Assembly (NCBI RefSeq): GCF_015097055.1
Contig: NZ_AP023366.1
Span: 1,154,501 to 1,218,500, forward strand
Source of the DNA: Effusibacillus dendaii
Lineage (GTDB): Bacteria; Bacillota; Bacilli; Tumebacillales; Effusibacillaceae
Length of the DNA stretch: 64,000 nt
Direction of reading: 5' to 3'
The notes beneath the pieces are model-generated. The model had not been told where the DNA came from. It saw only the letters and a list, made by a program, of their open reading frames with translations, and ran no database searches. The translations under genes were made by a program, and so were the position numbers. Positions 1 to 8,041 of this stretch are shown piece by piece (position 1 is the first letter of the stretch; the number at the start of each line of letters is the position of its first letter).

Positions 1-10
1 TTTGAAAAAT

Positions 11-221
11 AAAAAACTCCCGGCCCGCATCATCTGATGCCAGGGACGAGAGTCAGTTCCCGCGGTTCCACCCCGATTGGCGTTATAAACGCCCACCTTC
101 ATTCAAAAACAGACTCCAGACCGCCGTTCATGAACCGTCCAAACCGGGCTTGCACTGTCCCCGGCTCGCTGTATTGGCAATCGTCCACTACTCCTGTCTT
201 TCACAGCCTGTATATTCGACT
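11..221 (-). promoter_or_regulatory. Glycine-type T-box riboswitch leader
   Basis: Read on the minus strand this is a tRNA-sensing leader. The T-box core GGGGTGGAACCGCG is at 74-61 and is followed at 50-11 by a terminator hairpin and T-run, so the antiterminator/terminator switch is complete. Upstream are Stem I signatures: an AGTA loop-E-type motif near 190 and the apical GGTGCAAGC-like stretch near 155-145. The specifier region reads GAAC-GGC at 129-123, and GGC is a glycine codon. Uncharged tRNA-Gly should favour readthrough. The controlled gene lies just left of the window and is most likely glyQS, because recO-glyQ-glyS is the usual order in Bacilli. The amino-acid assignment is inference from the specifier and synteny. 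Confidence 0.88.
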
Positions 222-227
222 GTTATA

Positions 228-256
228 ACTATACACATTTTCCAGACGTTCTACAA
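228..256 (-). promoter_or_regulatory. Candidate sigma-A promoter of the T-box leader
   Basis: A minus-strand -35 box TTGTAG (256-251) and -10 box TATAGT (233-228) are separated by 17 nt. Transcription would start near 221, at the base of the T-box Stem I and just past the menA stop codon. The -35 box is a weak match, so this is a moderate call. Confidence 0.5.
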
Positions 257-267
257 GTTGCTGATGT

Positions 268-1176
268 CTAACTCAACAAAATCCCGATGGCAAACAGGAT
301 GCCAAACTGCGTGTGAAGCACTGATGTGGCCTTCATGGCGGGCATCATTTGGGGTTGTGTGACACCCCGCTGAAACAATTGAATCGCTTGCATCGCTTTC
401 GGAACACTCAACAACGTCAATAGCAACCAGCTGTTACCGAGTCCAAACCAGATCATTCCGACAGTCCACAAATAGGCGATAGTAAACATACCGGCGAGAA
501 ACTTGACAGCCCCTGTTTTGCCAAGCAAAATCGCCAACGTTCTCCGACCGCCCGCAATGTCTTCTTCAATGTCGCGAATATTGTTGCCGGTCAAAATAGC
601 GGCTACCAGTATCATAACAGGAATCGATATCCATACGATGTCTGGCGTGAGTTGGCCGGTCTGGATAAAGAATGCAATACCAACGATCACAGGCCCCATA
701 AACACACCTGACGCCAGTTCTCCAAACGGCGTGTAGGCAAGCGGATAGGGACCTCCCGTGTAAAAATAGGCCACCAGCATGCTGACAACTCCAGCCAGCG
801 CCACCCACCAACTGCTTTGCCAGCAGATATAAACCCCGAGCAAGAGAGCCAGAGCAAACAGCAGATAGGCCGCACGCAGAACCGTATTTTCCGGTATGCC
901 ATGCCGCACAATCGCGCCGCCAATGCCCACTTTTTCAGGTTTATCCAAACCGCGCTTAAAATCGAAGTATTCGTTAAATGTGTTCGTTGCCGCTTGAATC
1001 AAAAGAGAGGCCACAAACATTGCCAAAAAAAGCAACACATTCACAGACCCGATCTTCCAAGCATACGCCGTGCCGACCAATACCGGAATTACAGCGGCGG
1101 TTAATGTATGCGGGCGAAACAGGTGCCACCAAACCCGCCATCCTGTTTGCTGCGGGTGGGTTGTAGCTGAAACCAT
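268..1176 (-). CDS. menA: 1,4-dihydroxy-2-naphthoate polyprenyltransferase (MenA)
   Basis: This integral membrane prenyltransferase attaches the polyprenyl tail to 1,4-dihydroxy-2-naphthoate to give demethylmenaquinone, the last-but-one step of menaquinone synthesis. The 302-residue protein has the UbiA-superfamily layout: about eight or nine hydrophobic helices and the first aspartate-rich motif in NTFNEYFDFKRGLD near residues 86-99, with a second in GNNIRDIEED near 198-207. Length is typical. The ATG has an AGGAGAG ribosome site. It sits alone between recO and the T-box leader, interrupting the usual recO-glyQS linkage. It appears to have its own promoter at 1224-1252. Confidence 0.93.
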   Translation of the reverse strand: MVSATTHPQQTGWRVWWHLFRPHTLTAAVIPVLVGTAYAWKIGSVNVLLFLAMFVASLLIQAATNTFNEYFDFKRGLDKPEKVGIGGAIVRHGIPENTVLRAAYLLFALALLLGVYICWQSSWWVALAGVVSMLVAYFYTGGPYPLAYTPFGELASGVFMGPVIVGIAFFIQTGQLTPDIVWISIPVMILVAAILTGNNIRDIEEDIAGGRRTLAILLGKTGAVKFLAGMFTIAYLWTVGMIWFGLGNSWLLLTLLSVPKAMQAIQLFQRGVTQPQMMPAMKATSVLHTQFGILFAIGILLS

Positions 1177-1223
1177 TTTTTCTCTCTCCTATCCCGACTC
1201 TTCTATCGTATGGATGAACGTGT

Positions 1224-1252
1224 ATAATAGCTTACCGACTCTATCCCGTTAA
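1224..1252 (-). promoter_or_regulatory. Candidate menA promoter
   Basis: On the minus strand TTAACG (1252-1247) and TATTAT (1229-1224) are separated by exactly 17 nt, about 50 nt upstream of the menA ATG. The -10 box matches 5 of 6 consensus bases and the -35 box 4 of 6. Confidence 0.5.
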
Positions 1253-1350
1253 TGGTATCCTATCCTCCCATGTTATCCTACCCTACAATGTTATCCTACC
1301 CTACAATGTTATCCTACCCTACAATGTTATCCTACCCTACAATGTTAGGA
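1252..1350. repeat. 18-bp tandem repeat array between recO and menA
   Basis: Four identical contiguous copies of ATGTTATCCTACCCTACA occupy 1270-1341. A diverged first copy lies at 1252-1269 and a partial copy at the right end (1342-1350). There are no spacers, so this is a minisatellite and not a CRISPR array. The minus strand reads GGGTAGGATAACAT repeatedly, directly upstream of the candidate menA promoter. The open frame across it on the plus strand is an artefact of the 18-nt period. Confidence 0.95.
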
Positions 1351-1385
1351 AAACAGATAGACGCTTGTCAACTGCTGATAATAAA

Positions 1386-1413
1386 CAAAAAACCCAGACA
1401 TCTTTCGTCTGAG
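1386..1413 (-). terminator. Rho-independent terminator after recO
   Basis: The minus strand forms CTCAGAC-GAAAGAT-GTCTGGG followed by TTTTTTG. The 7-bp stem begins 14 nt past the recO stop codon. Confidence 0.85.
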
Positions 1414-1426
1414 CCAAGAAACCCTA

Positions 1427-2176
1427 TTACAATCCAAGTTTTTCAATTTGGTCGAGGAAATGGTAGGTTTTTAAGAAAACACCGCCCTGCTCTTCCAGAT
1501 AATGCCGATTCAGTTTGCGCAGCTGCTGCTTCGCCTCGCTGCCGACTTGCAGCGAACCCAAGCGCGTAATATCAACAGACTGAAACAGACGAATCAGTTT
1601 GTACACAACCGGTTTCAGTTCCATCGCCTGCGGGTCGGAATCGTGGCAGTTGTAACAAAGCGGTCCCGACAGCCGAATGGAAAACCGGACCGCCTCCTCA
1701 ATCCGGCGGCCACAATGAGCACATACCGTGAGGTTTGGCTGAATGCCTGCCGCATAAAACATTTTCACTTCAAAAATACGCAGCAGCACTTCCGGATCTT
1801 TGCCCTCTTCCAGATAGCGCAGCATATGTAACAAAAGTGAAAATACAGCGCCGTATGGCTGTCGATCTTCCAATACCCGATCGGTTAATTCCGCCATACA
1901 AGACGCAAACGTAGAGAGTGATAAATCTTCGCGAATAGTTCGGAACGATTCGAGGAGTTCCGCCTGCGAAACGGACGGCATACCGGAGTTCCCGCCAAAC
2001 AGAAGCCAGTGGCCGCGAACAAAAGGCTGTGTGACAGAGACCAGGCGAGACTGTGGTTTGTTGGCCCCTTTGGCAAGAACTGCCAGTTTGCCGTATTTAT
2101 TTGTCAGCAGCGTAACAATTTTGTTGGTTTCCCCGTAATCGATCGCCCGAAGTACAATCGCTTCCGTTTTGTTCAA
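1427..2176 (-). CDS. recO: DNA repair protein RecO
   Basis: RecO helps load RecA in the RecFOR recombination pathway, binding single-stranded DNA, SSB and RecR. The N-terminal OB-fold signature KTEAIVLRAIDYGETNK is present. The C-terminal part carries a zinc-binding pair of CxxC motifs at residues 152/155 and 174/177. I chose the TTG codon at 2176, giving 249 aa, because family members begin immediately before KTEAIVL and an AAAAGGGG ribosome site lies 9 nt upstream. An in-frame ATG at 2209 would add 11 residues. It follows yqzL and era as in B. subtilis and ends at a clear terminator. Confidence 0.95.
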   Translation of the reverse strand: MNKTEAIVLRAIDYGETNKIVTLLTNKYGKLAVLAKGANKPQSRLVSVTQPFVRGHWLLFGGNSGMPSVSQAELLESFRTIREDLSLSTFASCMAELTDRVLEDRQPYGAVFSLLLHMLRYLEEGKDPEVLLRIFEVKMFYAAGIQPNLTVCAHCGRRIEEAVRFSIRLSGPLCYNCHDSDPQAMELKPVVYKLIRLFQSVDITRLGSLQVGSEAKQQLRKLNRHYLEEQGGVFLKTYHFLDQIEKLGL

Positions 2177-2248
2177 AGGAATGGTTCCCCTTTTCTCAAA
2201 AGATGGCATCTCGGAAGTTGTATTCGGGATTTACCTTTAAAAATCCTG

Positions 2249-2395
2249 TTACTGTTCTTCCATCACTTCTTCTTCCTCACTTTGCGCGGCTGAGATTTCC
2301 TGGTATCCCGCCGTGACAGCCTCATGCTCCTTGTACAAGAGATAAGCGTCGATCTCACCGGTCGCACAAAAGTAGCGCCATGAAAAATCTCGCAT
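2249..2395 (-). CDS. yqzL: YqzL family small protein
   Basis: This 48-residue protein begins MRDFSWRYFCATGEIDAYLL, matching the conserved core of the small YqzL family found between era and recO in Bacilli. The tail is acidic, ending EEEEVMEEQ. The ATG at 2395 is preferred over the one at 2404, because the AGAAAGG ribosome site ends at the 2404 codon and gives a 9-nt spacing only to the inner one. No biochemical function is known for the family. Position in the era-yqzL-recO run strongly supports the assignment. Confidence 0.85.
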   Translation of the reverse strand: MRDFSWRYFCATGEIDAYLLYKEHEAVTAGYQEISAAQSEEEEVMEEQ

Positions 2396-2493
2396 GCTGC
2401 TCATCCTTTCTAGGACCAGAGTGTCCGTTGTAAGGTTAGATTCTGTCGATTGAACGCCCTCTATACCATGGAAAAGTTACCATCCTAAAAATC

Positions 2494-3399
2494 CTACTCC
2501 TGATCGGTAAACCCGAAATTTCTTAACATGGTATCACGATTTCGCCAATCTTCCTTCACTTTTATCCATAATTCCAAATAGGTTTTGGAACCCAATAAAT
2601 TTTCAATATCAATACGCGCCCGTTTGCCGATTTCTTTCAGCATCGAACCGCTCTTACCGATCAGGATCGCTTTTTGCGATGAACGCTCCGTGTAAATCAC
2701 AGCGTTAATGGAAAGCAAATCCTTATCTTCCCGATACTGCATCTGTTCCACTTCCACCGCCACCGAATGCGGGATTTCTTCCCTTGTCAAATGAAGCACC
2801 TTTTCCCGAATCAGTTCTGCCACAACAAACCGCTCCGGGTGATCTGTAATCTGATCATCCGGATAATACTTGGGACCTTCCTCCAGATAGTCAAAAATCA
2901 ATTTCCGGAAACGGTCCAGATTCTCTCTTTTCAACGCGGATATCGGGATGATTTCCTGGAAAGCGCCCATATTTTTGTATGCATCTATAGATTCCAGTAA
3001 CTTTTCCTGCGAAATCGTATCAATTTTATTTATGATCAAAAATGCGGGAGTGTTCACTTTTTGGATCTGTTCGACGACAAATTGATCTCCTGGTCCCGGT
3101 TTTTCTGACGCATCTACCAACATGCAGATGAGATCCACTTCTTTTAATGTGTTGGTGGCGGTCCGAACCATATAGTCACCCAATTTGTGATGCGGTTTAT
3201 GTATACCTGGCGTATCAAGAAATACGGCCTGCCCTTCCGGCACGGTGTAGACCCCTTGAATTCGATTCCGTGTGGTTTGCGGCTTGTCTGACATGATGGC
3301 CACTTTCTGCCCGAGAATTGCATTTAACAATGTGGATTTGCCAACGTTTGGACGTCCGACAAGGGCGACAAATCCCGATTTAAAATGACTGTTCGCCAT
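2494..3399 (-). CDS. era: GTPase Era
   Basis: Era is an essential GTPase that binds the 3' end of 16S rRNA and assists 30S ribosome maturation. The 301-residue protein shows the G1 loop GRPNVGKS at residues 15-22, G3 DTPGIH near 62, the NKID base-recognition motif near 124, and a C-terminal KH RNA-binding domain from about 200, including a GSML turn. Length is typical. It starts inside the end of cdd, overlapping by 20 nt, which implies translational coupling in the ybeY-dgkA-cdd-era operon. Confidence 0.97.
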   Translation of the reverse strand: MANSHFKSGFVALVGRPNVGKSTLLNAILGQKVAIMSDKPQTTRNRIQGVYTVPEGQAVFLDTPGIHKPHHKLGDYMVRTATNTLKEVDLICMLVDASEKPGPGDQFVVEQIQKVNTPAFLIINKIDTISQEKLLESIDAYKNMGAFQEIIPISALKRENLDRFRKLIFDYLEEGPKYYPDDQITDHPERFVVAELIREKVLHLTREEIPHSVAVEVEQMQYREDKDLLSINAVIYTERSSQKAILIGKSGSMLKEIGKRARIDIENLLGSKTYLELWIKVKEDWRNRDTMLRNFGFTDQE

Positions 3400-3820
3400 G
3401 CAGATCCTCCTTCGAAAATGAGAAAGGCAGCAGTTCCCCTACCGTTGTCTGTTTAATTTGCCCATTGAGATTGGCTAGAATTACAGGAGTCTCAGGTTGG
3501 CAAAATTCGGCCAATACTTGTCGACAGGCCCCACAGGGAGAAACCGGGCGCGGCACGTCGGCAACAACCGCCACCATCCGAATCGGCCTTTTTTGTTCTG
3601 ATGCCCATTTAAAAACAGCGGTCCTTTCCGCACAGTTGGTTAACCCGTAGGAAGCGTTTTCAATGTTGCAGCCGCTTACAAGCTCGCCGTCATCCGTTAA
3701 AAGCGCAGCTCCTACGGCGAAATTGGAATAAGGGACATACGCAAGGTTGCGGGCTTGTTTGGCTGCCTCCAATACCCTGTTGGCCGTTTCGGAGCTTTCA
3801 ATCGGTTCATTTTCGCGCAT
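3380..3820 (-). CDS. cdd: Cytidine deaminase
   Basis: Cytidine deaminase converts cytidine and deoxycytidine to uridine and deoxyuridine for pyrimidine salvage. The zinc site is visible as NCAERTA (catalytic Cys and Glu) followed by PCGACRQVL, and the small tetrameric-type length of 146 aa fits. The ATG at 3820 is chosen because it has a GAGGGGTGG ribosome site. The longer frame upstream only reads through dgkA in another frame. The start overlaps the end of dgkA by 14 nt and the end overlaps era. Confidence 0.95.
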   Translation of the reverse strand: MRENEPIESSETANRVLEAAKQARNLAYVPYSNFAVGAALLTDDGELVSGCNIENASYGLTNCAERTAVFKWASEQKRPIRMVAVVADVPRPVSPCGACRQVLAEFCQPETPVILANLNGQIKQTTVGELLPFSFSKEDLHGEQSF

Positions 3821-4331
3821 CAGGCGCCACCCCTCTTTTCTCGATTGCCCGGTTGGGCGCGGATCCTCTTTTTCGCCGGATGATCGTTTGTAAGATAAAA
3901 TATAGCAGCACAACCGGCCCCAGCGCCACAAGATACCACTCGATCCCGAAAGCGGACATAGAGCGAATCCGCAGCGGCCAAATTTTGTCATGGAACACCA
4001 ACAGGCCAATAATAATCGCATGCAGCGCGGTCAACAATACGGCAGCGGCCGCCGTATCTTTTGCGATTTTGGCAAGCGGGTGGTACTCCCCGGATACCTG
4101 ATCAACGACAGATTCAATTGCCGTATTGACCAATTCTGCCCCTATCACCAGGACAATGGCAAAAAACACGAGAATGATCTCCAACCTGGATACGTTTAAC
4201 ACCAGGCAGAAGATCATTACCAGAAAGGCGATCGCAAAATGAATCTGCATATTCCTTTGCGTCGCCAGCGTATAAACAATTCCTTCTTGCGCGTAGGAGA
4301 GACTTTTGAGAAAGCCGGACAGCCAGTTCAT
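3807..4331 (-). CDS. dgkA: Diacylglycerol/undecaprenol kinase, extended C-terminus
   Basis: This small membrane kinase is of the DgkA family, which in Gram-positives mainly phosphorylates undecaprenol to recycle the cell-wall lipid carrier. The conserved [14 protein letters not shown] segment at residues 64-77 carries the catalytic glutamates, and three hydrophobic helices follow the family pattern. At 174 aa it is about 50 residues longer than B. subtilis DgkA. The extra C-terminal part contains a further hydrophobic segment near residues 136-158 and a basic tail. It overlaps ybeY by 4 nt (ATGA) and cdd by 14 nt. Confidence 0.9.
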   Translation of the reverse strand: MNWLSGFLKSLSYAQEGIVYTLATQRNMQIHFAIAFLVMIFCLVLNVSRLEIILVFFAIVLVIGAELVNTAIESVVDQVSGEYHPLAKIAKDTAAAAVLLTALHAIIIGLLVFHDKIWPLRIRSMSAFGIEWYLVALGPVVLLYFILQTIIRRKRGSAPNRAIEKRGVAPDARK

Positions 4332-4834
4332 TCAACCACCCTTTTCAACCCGATGCCCGTTAAAATCGCTTCTTGTCTGCCAAACATCTCTTTCTCCTGC
4401 TCTGCTGTCATATGATCGTAACCGATCAGATGCAGAAACCCGTGCACCGCTAAAAACGCCAATTCACGCTGCAGACTATGCTGATATTCTTCCGCCTGTC
4501 TGGCGGCCGTGTCCACCGAAATCACAATGTCGCCAAGCGGGGCATCGACCGCTTCTTCCTCCGGAAAGAAAATATCCGGCTCTGTGTCCAGGGATTCTTG
4601 AATCGCAAAGGATAATACATCCGTCGATGTGTCTTTTTGCCGATAAACCCGGTTGAGTTCCCGGATCCTTTCATCATCGACCAAAGACACCACCACTTCG
4701 CCTGAAACAATCGATTCATACTCGGCGGCTGCGATAACCGCGTTAGCAAGAAGCGCTTCTGCATCAAACGGAAAATTCGCATTCACTTCATTGATCACTT
4801 CTACCGTCACTCTTGTGCTTGGCTCTGAAGCCAA
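4328..4834 (-). CDS. ybeY: Endoribonuclease YbeY
   Basis: YbeY is a metal-dependent single-strand endoribonuclease involved in 16S rRNA 3'-end maturation and ribosome quality control. The signature zinc motif HxxxHxxxxxH is present as H131, H135 and H141 in [11 protein letters not shown]. Length (168 aa) is normal. It lies between the HD-domain phosphodiesterase and dgkA, with which it overlaps by 4 nt, as in the yqfF-yqfG-dgkA order of B. subtilis. Confidence 0.95.
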   Translation of the reverse strand: MASEPSTRVTVEVINEVNANFPFDAEALLANAVIAAAEYESIVSGEVVVSLVDDERIRELNRVYRQKDTSTDVLSFAIQESLDTEPDIFFPEEEAVDAPLGDIVISVDTAARQAEEYQHSLQRELAFLAVHGFLHLIGYDHMTAEQEKEMFGRQEAILTGIGLKRVVE

Positions 4835-4894
4835 TTTATTTGCCCCCCTTCAACATCAAACGTTTAAACTGTTATGGCCCATTCCTGACTGATT

Positions 4895-6985
4895 TCATGC
4901 CGGTTTCGGCGGCTCCGGATATTCGATCCGCGCGTGATAGATGCCGTTTAATGTAATCATCAGCGCTTCCGCAATCTTGTCCAAATCTTTTAAAGTCAAA
5001 CTGCATTCATCGAGCTGTCCGTCGTTCAAGCGGTCCTTTATGATTTTGCGAATGACGGCTTCAATCCGATTCGGCGTTGGTTTGCTCATCGACCGAACCG
5101 CCGCTTCGACCGAATCACACAGCATGATCACGGCCGCTTCTTTTGTTTGCGGTTTTGGTCCCGAATAACGAAAATCGTCAACGTTTAAAGAACTGTTTTT
5201 ATCCAGTTCAAGCGCTTTGTTGTAAAAATACCACAAAACTGTGGTACCGTGATGCTGTTCACAGATGTCGCGAATCGGTTTTGGCAGACGATACTGTTCC
5301 TGCATTTCTACGCCGTCCCGAACATGTGACGTAATAATCAGGTGGGACAGACTGGGAGCCACTTTGTCGTGAGGATTCTCCCGTCCGTTTTGATTTTCAA
5401 TGAAAAACATCGGCCTTTTCGATTTTCCCACATCATGAAAGTACCCGCCGACTCGGCATAATAACGGGTCTCCGCCGACCATTTCAGCAGCCGTTTCCGC
5501 CAAATTGCCGACGATCAAACTGTGGTGGTAGGTTCCGGGCGCTTCCATCAACAGTTTCTTAAGCAGCGGATGGTTTGGATTTGACAGTTCAAGCAGGCTG
5601 ATTGGCGTTAAAATGCCAAACAGACTTTCCAAAAAGGGAAGCACTCCGATCGTCAAAATAGCTGACAACAAACCGTTAAGCAAACCGAACAGCAATGCCT
5701 GTATAAGCGCATGCCAGCTAAAGTTTGCTGACGATAACGCTTGTACAGTGGAAATCGCCAACAGATTTACGGCGGCGATTACAAACGCCGCCCGCATAAT
5801 CACCAGCCGGTGTTTCACGCGCGTTACCGCGAAAACCCCCGTCATTGAGGAAACCAAACCTACAAACAAATATTCAAACCGGAAGTCAAACAACACGGCG
5901 GTAAACATGGTAAAGATAATCGACCCGACAATCCCCAGCGACGTATCAAACAAAATGGTCAACAGCATGGTGCCCATGGCAAGCGGAGCCAAATAGCCCA
6001 TTGATTGTGTGTTTAAAGGCGCCACCAGCGAGACTATAAACATGACAAGTGCGGTCAACAGAATGACCAGAACAAGCAGCAAAAGAAGACTGTTGTTGGT
6101 CGCAAGTTTTGAGTTTGTAACTCTCAAATATACTTCTAGCATAAATAAAGAAAACAACAACAACGAAGCAAGACCTATATAAATCCGATAGTTAGGCTGC
6201 TGTTCCAGGAGTTTTAGGTCGGACAGAACGGCTAATTTGTCAGGCGTGATCATTTCACCTTTATGAACAACCAATTCGCCTTTTTGAATATGAACATCAG
6301 GTACTTTTTGCTTGGCTTGTTCCTGCAGTTCTTTGGTACTTTTCTCATCATACACCATATTCGGAGTCAACAGCGCAAGCACAACATCCCGCACGATTAC
6401 CCGCGAGTCGGTATCCAAATCAATACTTACCAACTGACTGTCCAATCCGGTTCTGGCGGTGGCCAACGAGTCTTCCGAGAACTCCTTGCCTAAGAATGAA
6501 CTCAAAAAGCGATTGGTAGTGTTGCGAATAATCGATAATTGATTTGGTGTAATGGTGATCAATTTATCCAAAATTTCTTCCCGGACGGGAATTGGAATTT
6601 TCTGCAGTTGCGCTCTTTTCTGCTCACGGGTAAGACTGTTGTCCGCAATCAGTTTCTCTGCCATCTGAAAGAGATCGCTTGCTTGCGACAAAGCCTTTTC
6701 CTCAACAGATGTATCCATTTTATATATTTTAGGCACTTGCTTGACCGCTTCATCTTTGCGCCGTTGCGTTTCCTTTGTATTAATCGCATCAGTCGGCGCT
6801 TTGATATCTTCGACGGCAATGTCCCCTACCTTGTAGTTGTAACGGGTAGGCGTAACGTTTGCGTAAAATAAGAAAAACAGAATCAGGAAAAGCATCGCGT
6901 AAATTAGGGCACGTACCGACTTGCTGCTGTTAAGCTCAGGTGCCAACGTAATCTGCCGGATATTCTTCTCCAGTTTCAATGCCAT
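4895..6985 (-). CDS. pgpH: PgpH/YqfF-type membrane HD phosphodiesterase (c-di-AMP)
   Basis: This membrane-anchored HD-domain phosphodiesterase degrades c-di-AMP in the Listeria PgpH family. The order is an N-terminal transmembrane helix near residues 25-45, a large extracytoplasmic region, a 7TM segment (7TMR-HDED type) at about 270-450, and a cytoplasmic HD domain with the HD pair in YFHDVGK and the histidines of TYHHSLIVGN. The ATG at 6985 (696 aa) is chosen because AAGGAG lies 9 nt upstream. An in-frame GTG at 7015 lacks this support. It stands between phoH and ybeY as in B. subtilis. Confidence 0.93.
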   Translation of the reverse strand: MALKLEKNIRQITLAPELNSSKSVRALIYAMLFLILFFLFYANVTPTRYNYKVGDIAVEDIKAPTDAINTKETQRRKDEAVKQVPKIYKMDTSVEEKALSQASDLFQMAEKLIADNSLTREQKRAQLQKIPIPVREEILDKLITITPNQLSIIRNTTNRFLSSFLGKEFSEDSLATARTGLDSQLVSIDLDTDSRVIVRDVVLALLTPNMVYDEKSTKELQEQAKQKVPDVHIQKGELVVHKGEMITPDKLAVLSDLKLLEQQPNYRIYIGLASLLLFSLFMLEVYLRVTNSKLATNNSLLLLLVLVILLTALVMFIVSLVAPLNTQSMGYLAPLAMGTMLLTILFDTSLGIVGSIIFTMFTAVLFDFRFEYLFVGLVSSMTGVFAVTRVKHRLVIMRAAFVIAAVNLLAISTVQALSSANFSWHALIQALLFGLLNGLLSAILTIGVLPFLESLFGILTPISLLELSNPNHPLLKKLLMEAPGTYHHSLIVGNLAETAAEMVGGDPLLCRVGGYFHDVGKSKRPMFFIENQNGRENPHDKVAPSLSHLIITSHVRDGVEMQEQYRLPKPIRDICEQHHGTTVLWYFYNKALELDKNSSLNVDDFRYSGPKPQTKEAAVIMLCDSVEAAVRSMSKPTPNRIEAVIRKIIKDRLNDGQLDECSLTLKDLDKIAEALMITLNGIYHARIEYPEPPKPA

Positions 6986-7023
6986 GTAGTTCGACTCCTT
7001 ATTTCCTTTTCCCACTTAACGCT

Positions 7024-7995
7024 TTAACTGCCCTGGTTTTTCTCACTATCCTGCGCATAAGCGGCGATGATCTTCTGAACCAAATGATGTCGTACGACAT
7101 CCTGTTCAGACAGAAATACAAAGGAGATCTCTTTGATATCACGCAAAATTCGGATTGATTCATTCAGCCCGGAAAGTTTGCCGCGGGGCAAATCAATTTG
7201 TGTGATATCTCCCGTAATCACCATTTTGGAATTAAAGCCGAGACGGGTCAGAAACATTTTCATCTGTTCCGGTGTTGTATTCTGCGCTTCATCTAAAATC
7301 ACAAACGAATCTTCCAGCGTACGTCCCCGCATGTACGCCAACGGCGCCACCTCAATGATGCCGCGTTCCATTGATTTCTGGACGTTTTCAGTCCCCAGCA
7401 CATCGTACAATGCATCGTAAAGAGGACGCAGATAGGGATCCACTTTTTCCTGTAAATCGCCCGGCAGAAAGCCAAGATTTTCCCCTGCTTCAACCGCTGG
7501 TCGAGTCAATACGATTTTGTGCACCTGACCTTTTTTCAATGCGTTCACCGCCATGACAACAGCCAGGTAGGTTTTTCCCGTACCAGCCGGGCCCACTCCA
7601 AAAACGATATCATGTTTGCGGATCGCTTGGATGTAGAAACGCTGTCCAAGTGTCTTGACGCGAATCGGTTTACCTTTTGCTGTAGCCGCAATATCCTCCG
7701 TGAACAGTTCGATCAGTTCTTCGGCAGCTCCCTGTTTCGCCATTTCGACTGCATAAACAATTTCTCTTTCGCCAATCGTCGTTCCTTTTCTGACAAGCTG
7801 TGCCAGAACATCAAACAGATGGACAAGCGTCGCCACCTCTTCTTCCGTTCCGGTGATGGAAATCTCACTGCCCCTCGCTACGATTTTGGAGGCAAAATGG
7901 TTCTCCAATTGCTTCAGATTTACGTCGTTCGGGCCAAAGATCTGAATTGCTTCCTGGTTCGATTGCAGGGAAATTTTCCGGATAACCGTATCCAA
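7024..7995 (-). CDS. phoH: PhoH-like ATPase
   Basis: This is a cytoplasmic PhoH-family P-loop ATPase, often linked to RNA metabolism beside ybeY. The 323-residue protein has an N-terminal KH-like part, a Walker A motif GPAGTGKT near residues 138-145 and a Walker B motif ILDEAQN near 235-241. The start codon is TTG at 7995 with GGAG 8-9 nt upstream; no ATG fits. It directly follows yqfD and precedes the HD phosphodiesterase with an 8-nt gap past its stop. Confidence 0.94.
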   Translation of the reverse strand: MDTVIRKISLQSNQEAIQIFGPNDVNLKQLENHFASKIVARGSEISITGTEEEVATLVHLFDVLAQLVRKGTTIGEREIVYAVEMAKQGAAEELIELFTEDIAATAKGKPIRVKTLGQRFYIQAIRKHDIVFGVGPAGTGKTYLAVVMAVNALKKGQVHKIVLTRPAVEAGENLGFLPGDLQEKVDPYLRPLYDALYDVLGTENVQKSMERGIIEVAPLAYMRGRTLEDSFVILDEAQNTTPEQMKMFLTRLGFNSKMVITGDITQIDLPRGKLSGLNESIRILRDIKEISFVFLSEQDVVRHHLVQKIIAAYAQDSEKNQGS

Positions 7996-8041
7996 ACGTT
8001 TCGCTCCTTCGTTTTTTCAATACTTAAATTGTATTATGCGG

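Noticed and set aside
1252-1350. CRISPR-like repeat array
   Set aside because: Units are directly adjacent with no spacers, and no cas genes are nearby.
1252-1569. Plus-strand frame with repeated MLSYPT motifs
   Set aside because: It is produced by the 18-bp minisatellite and runs antisense into recO.
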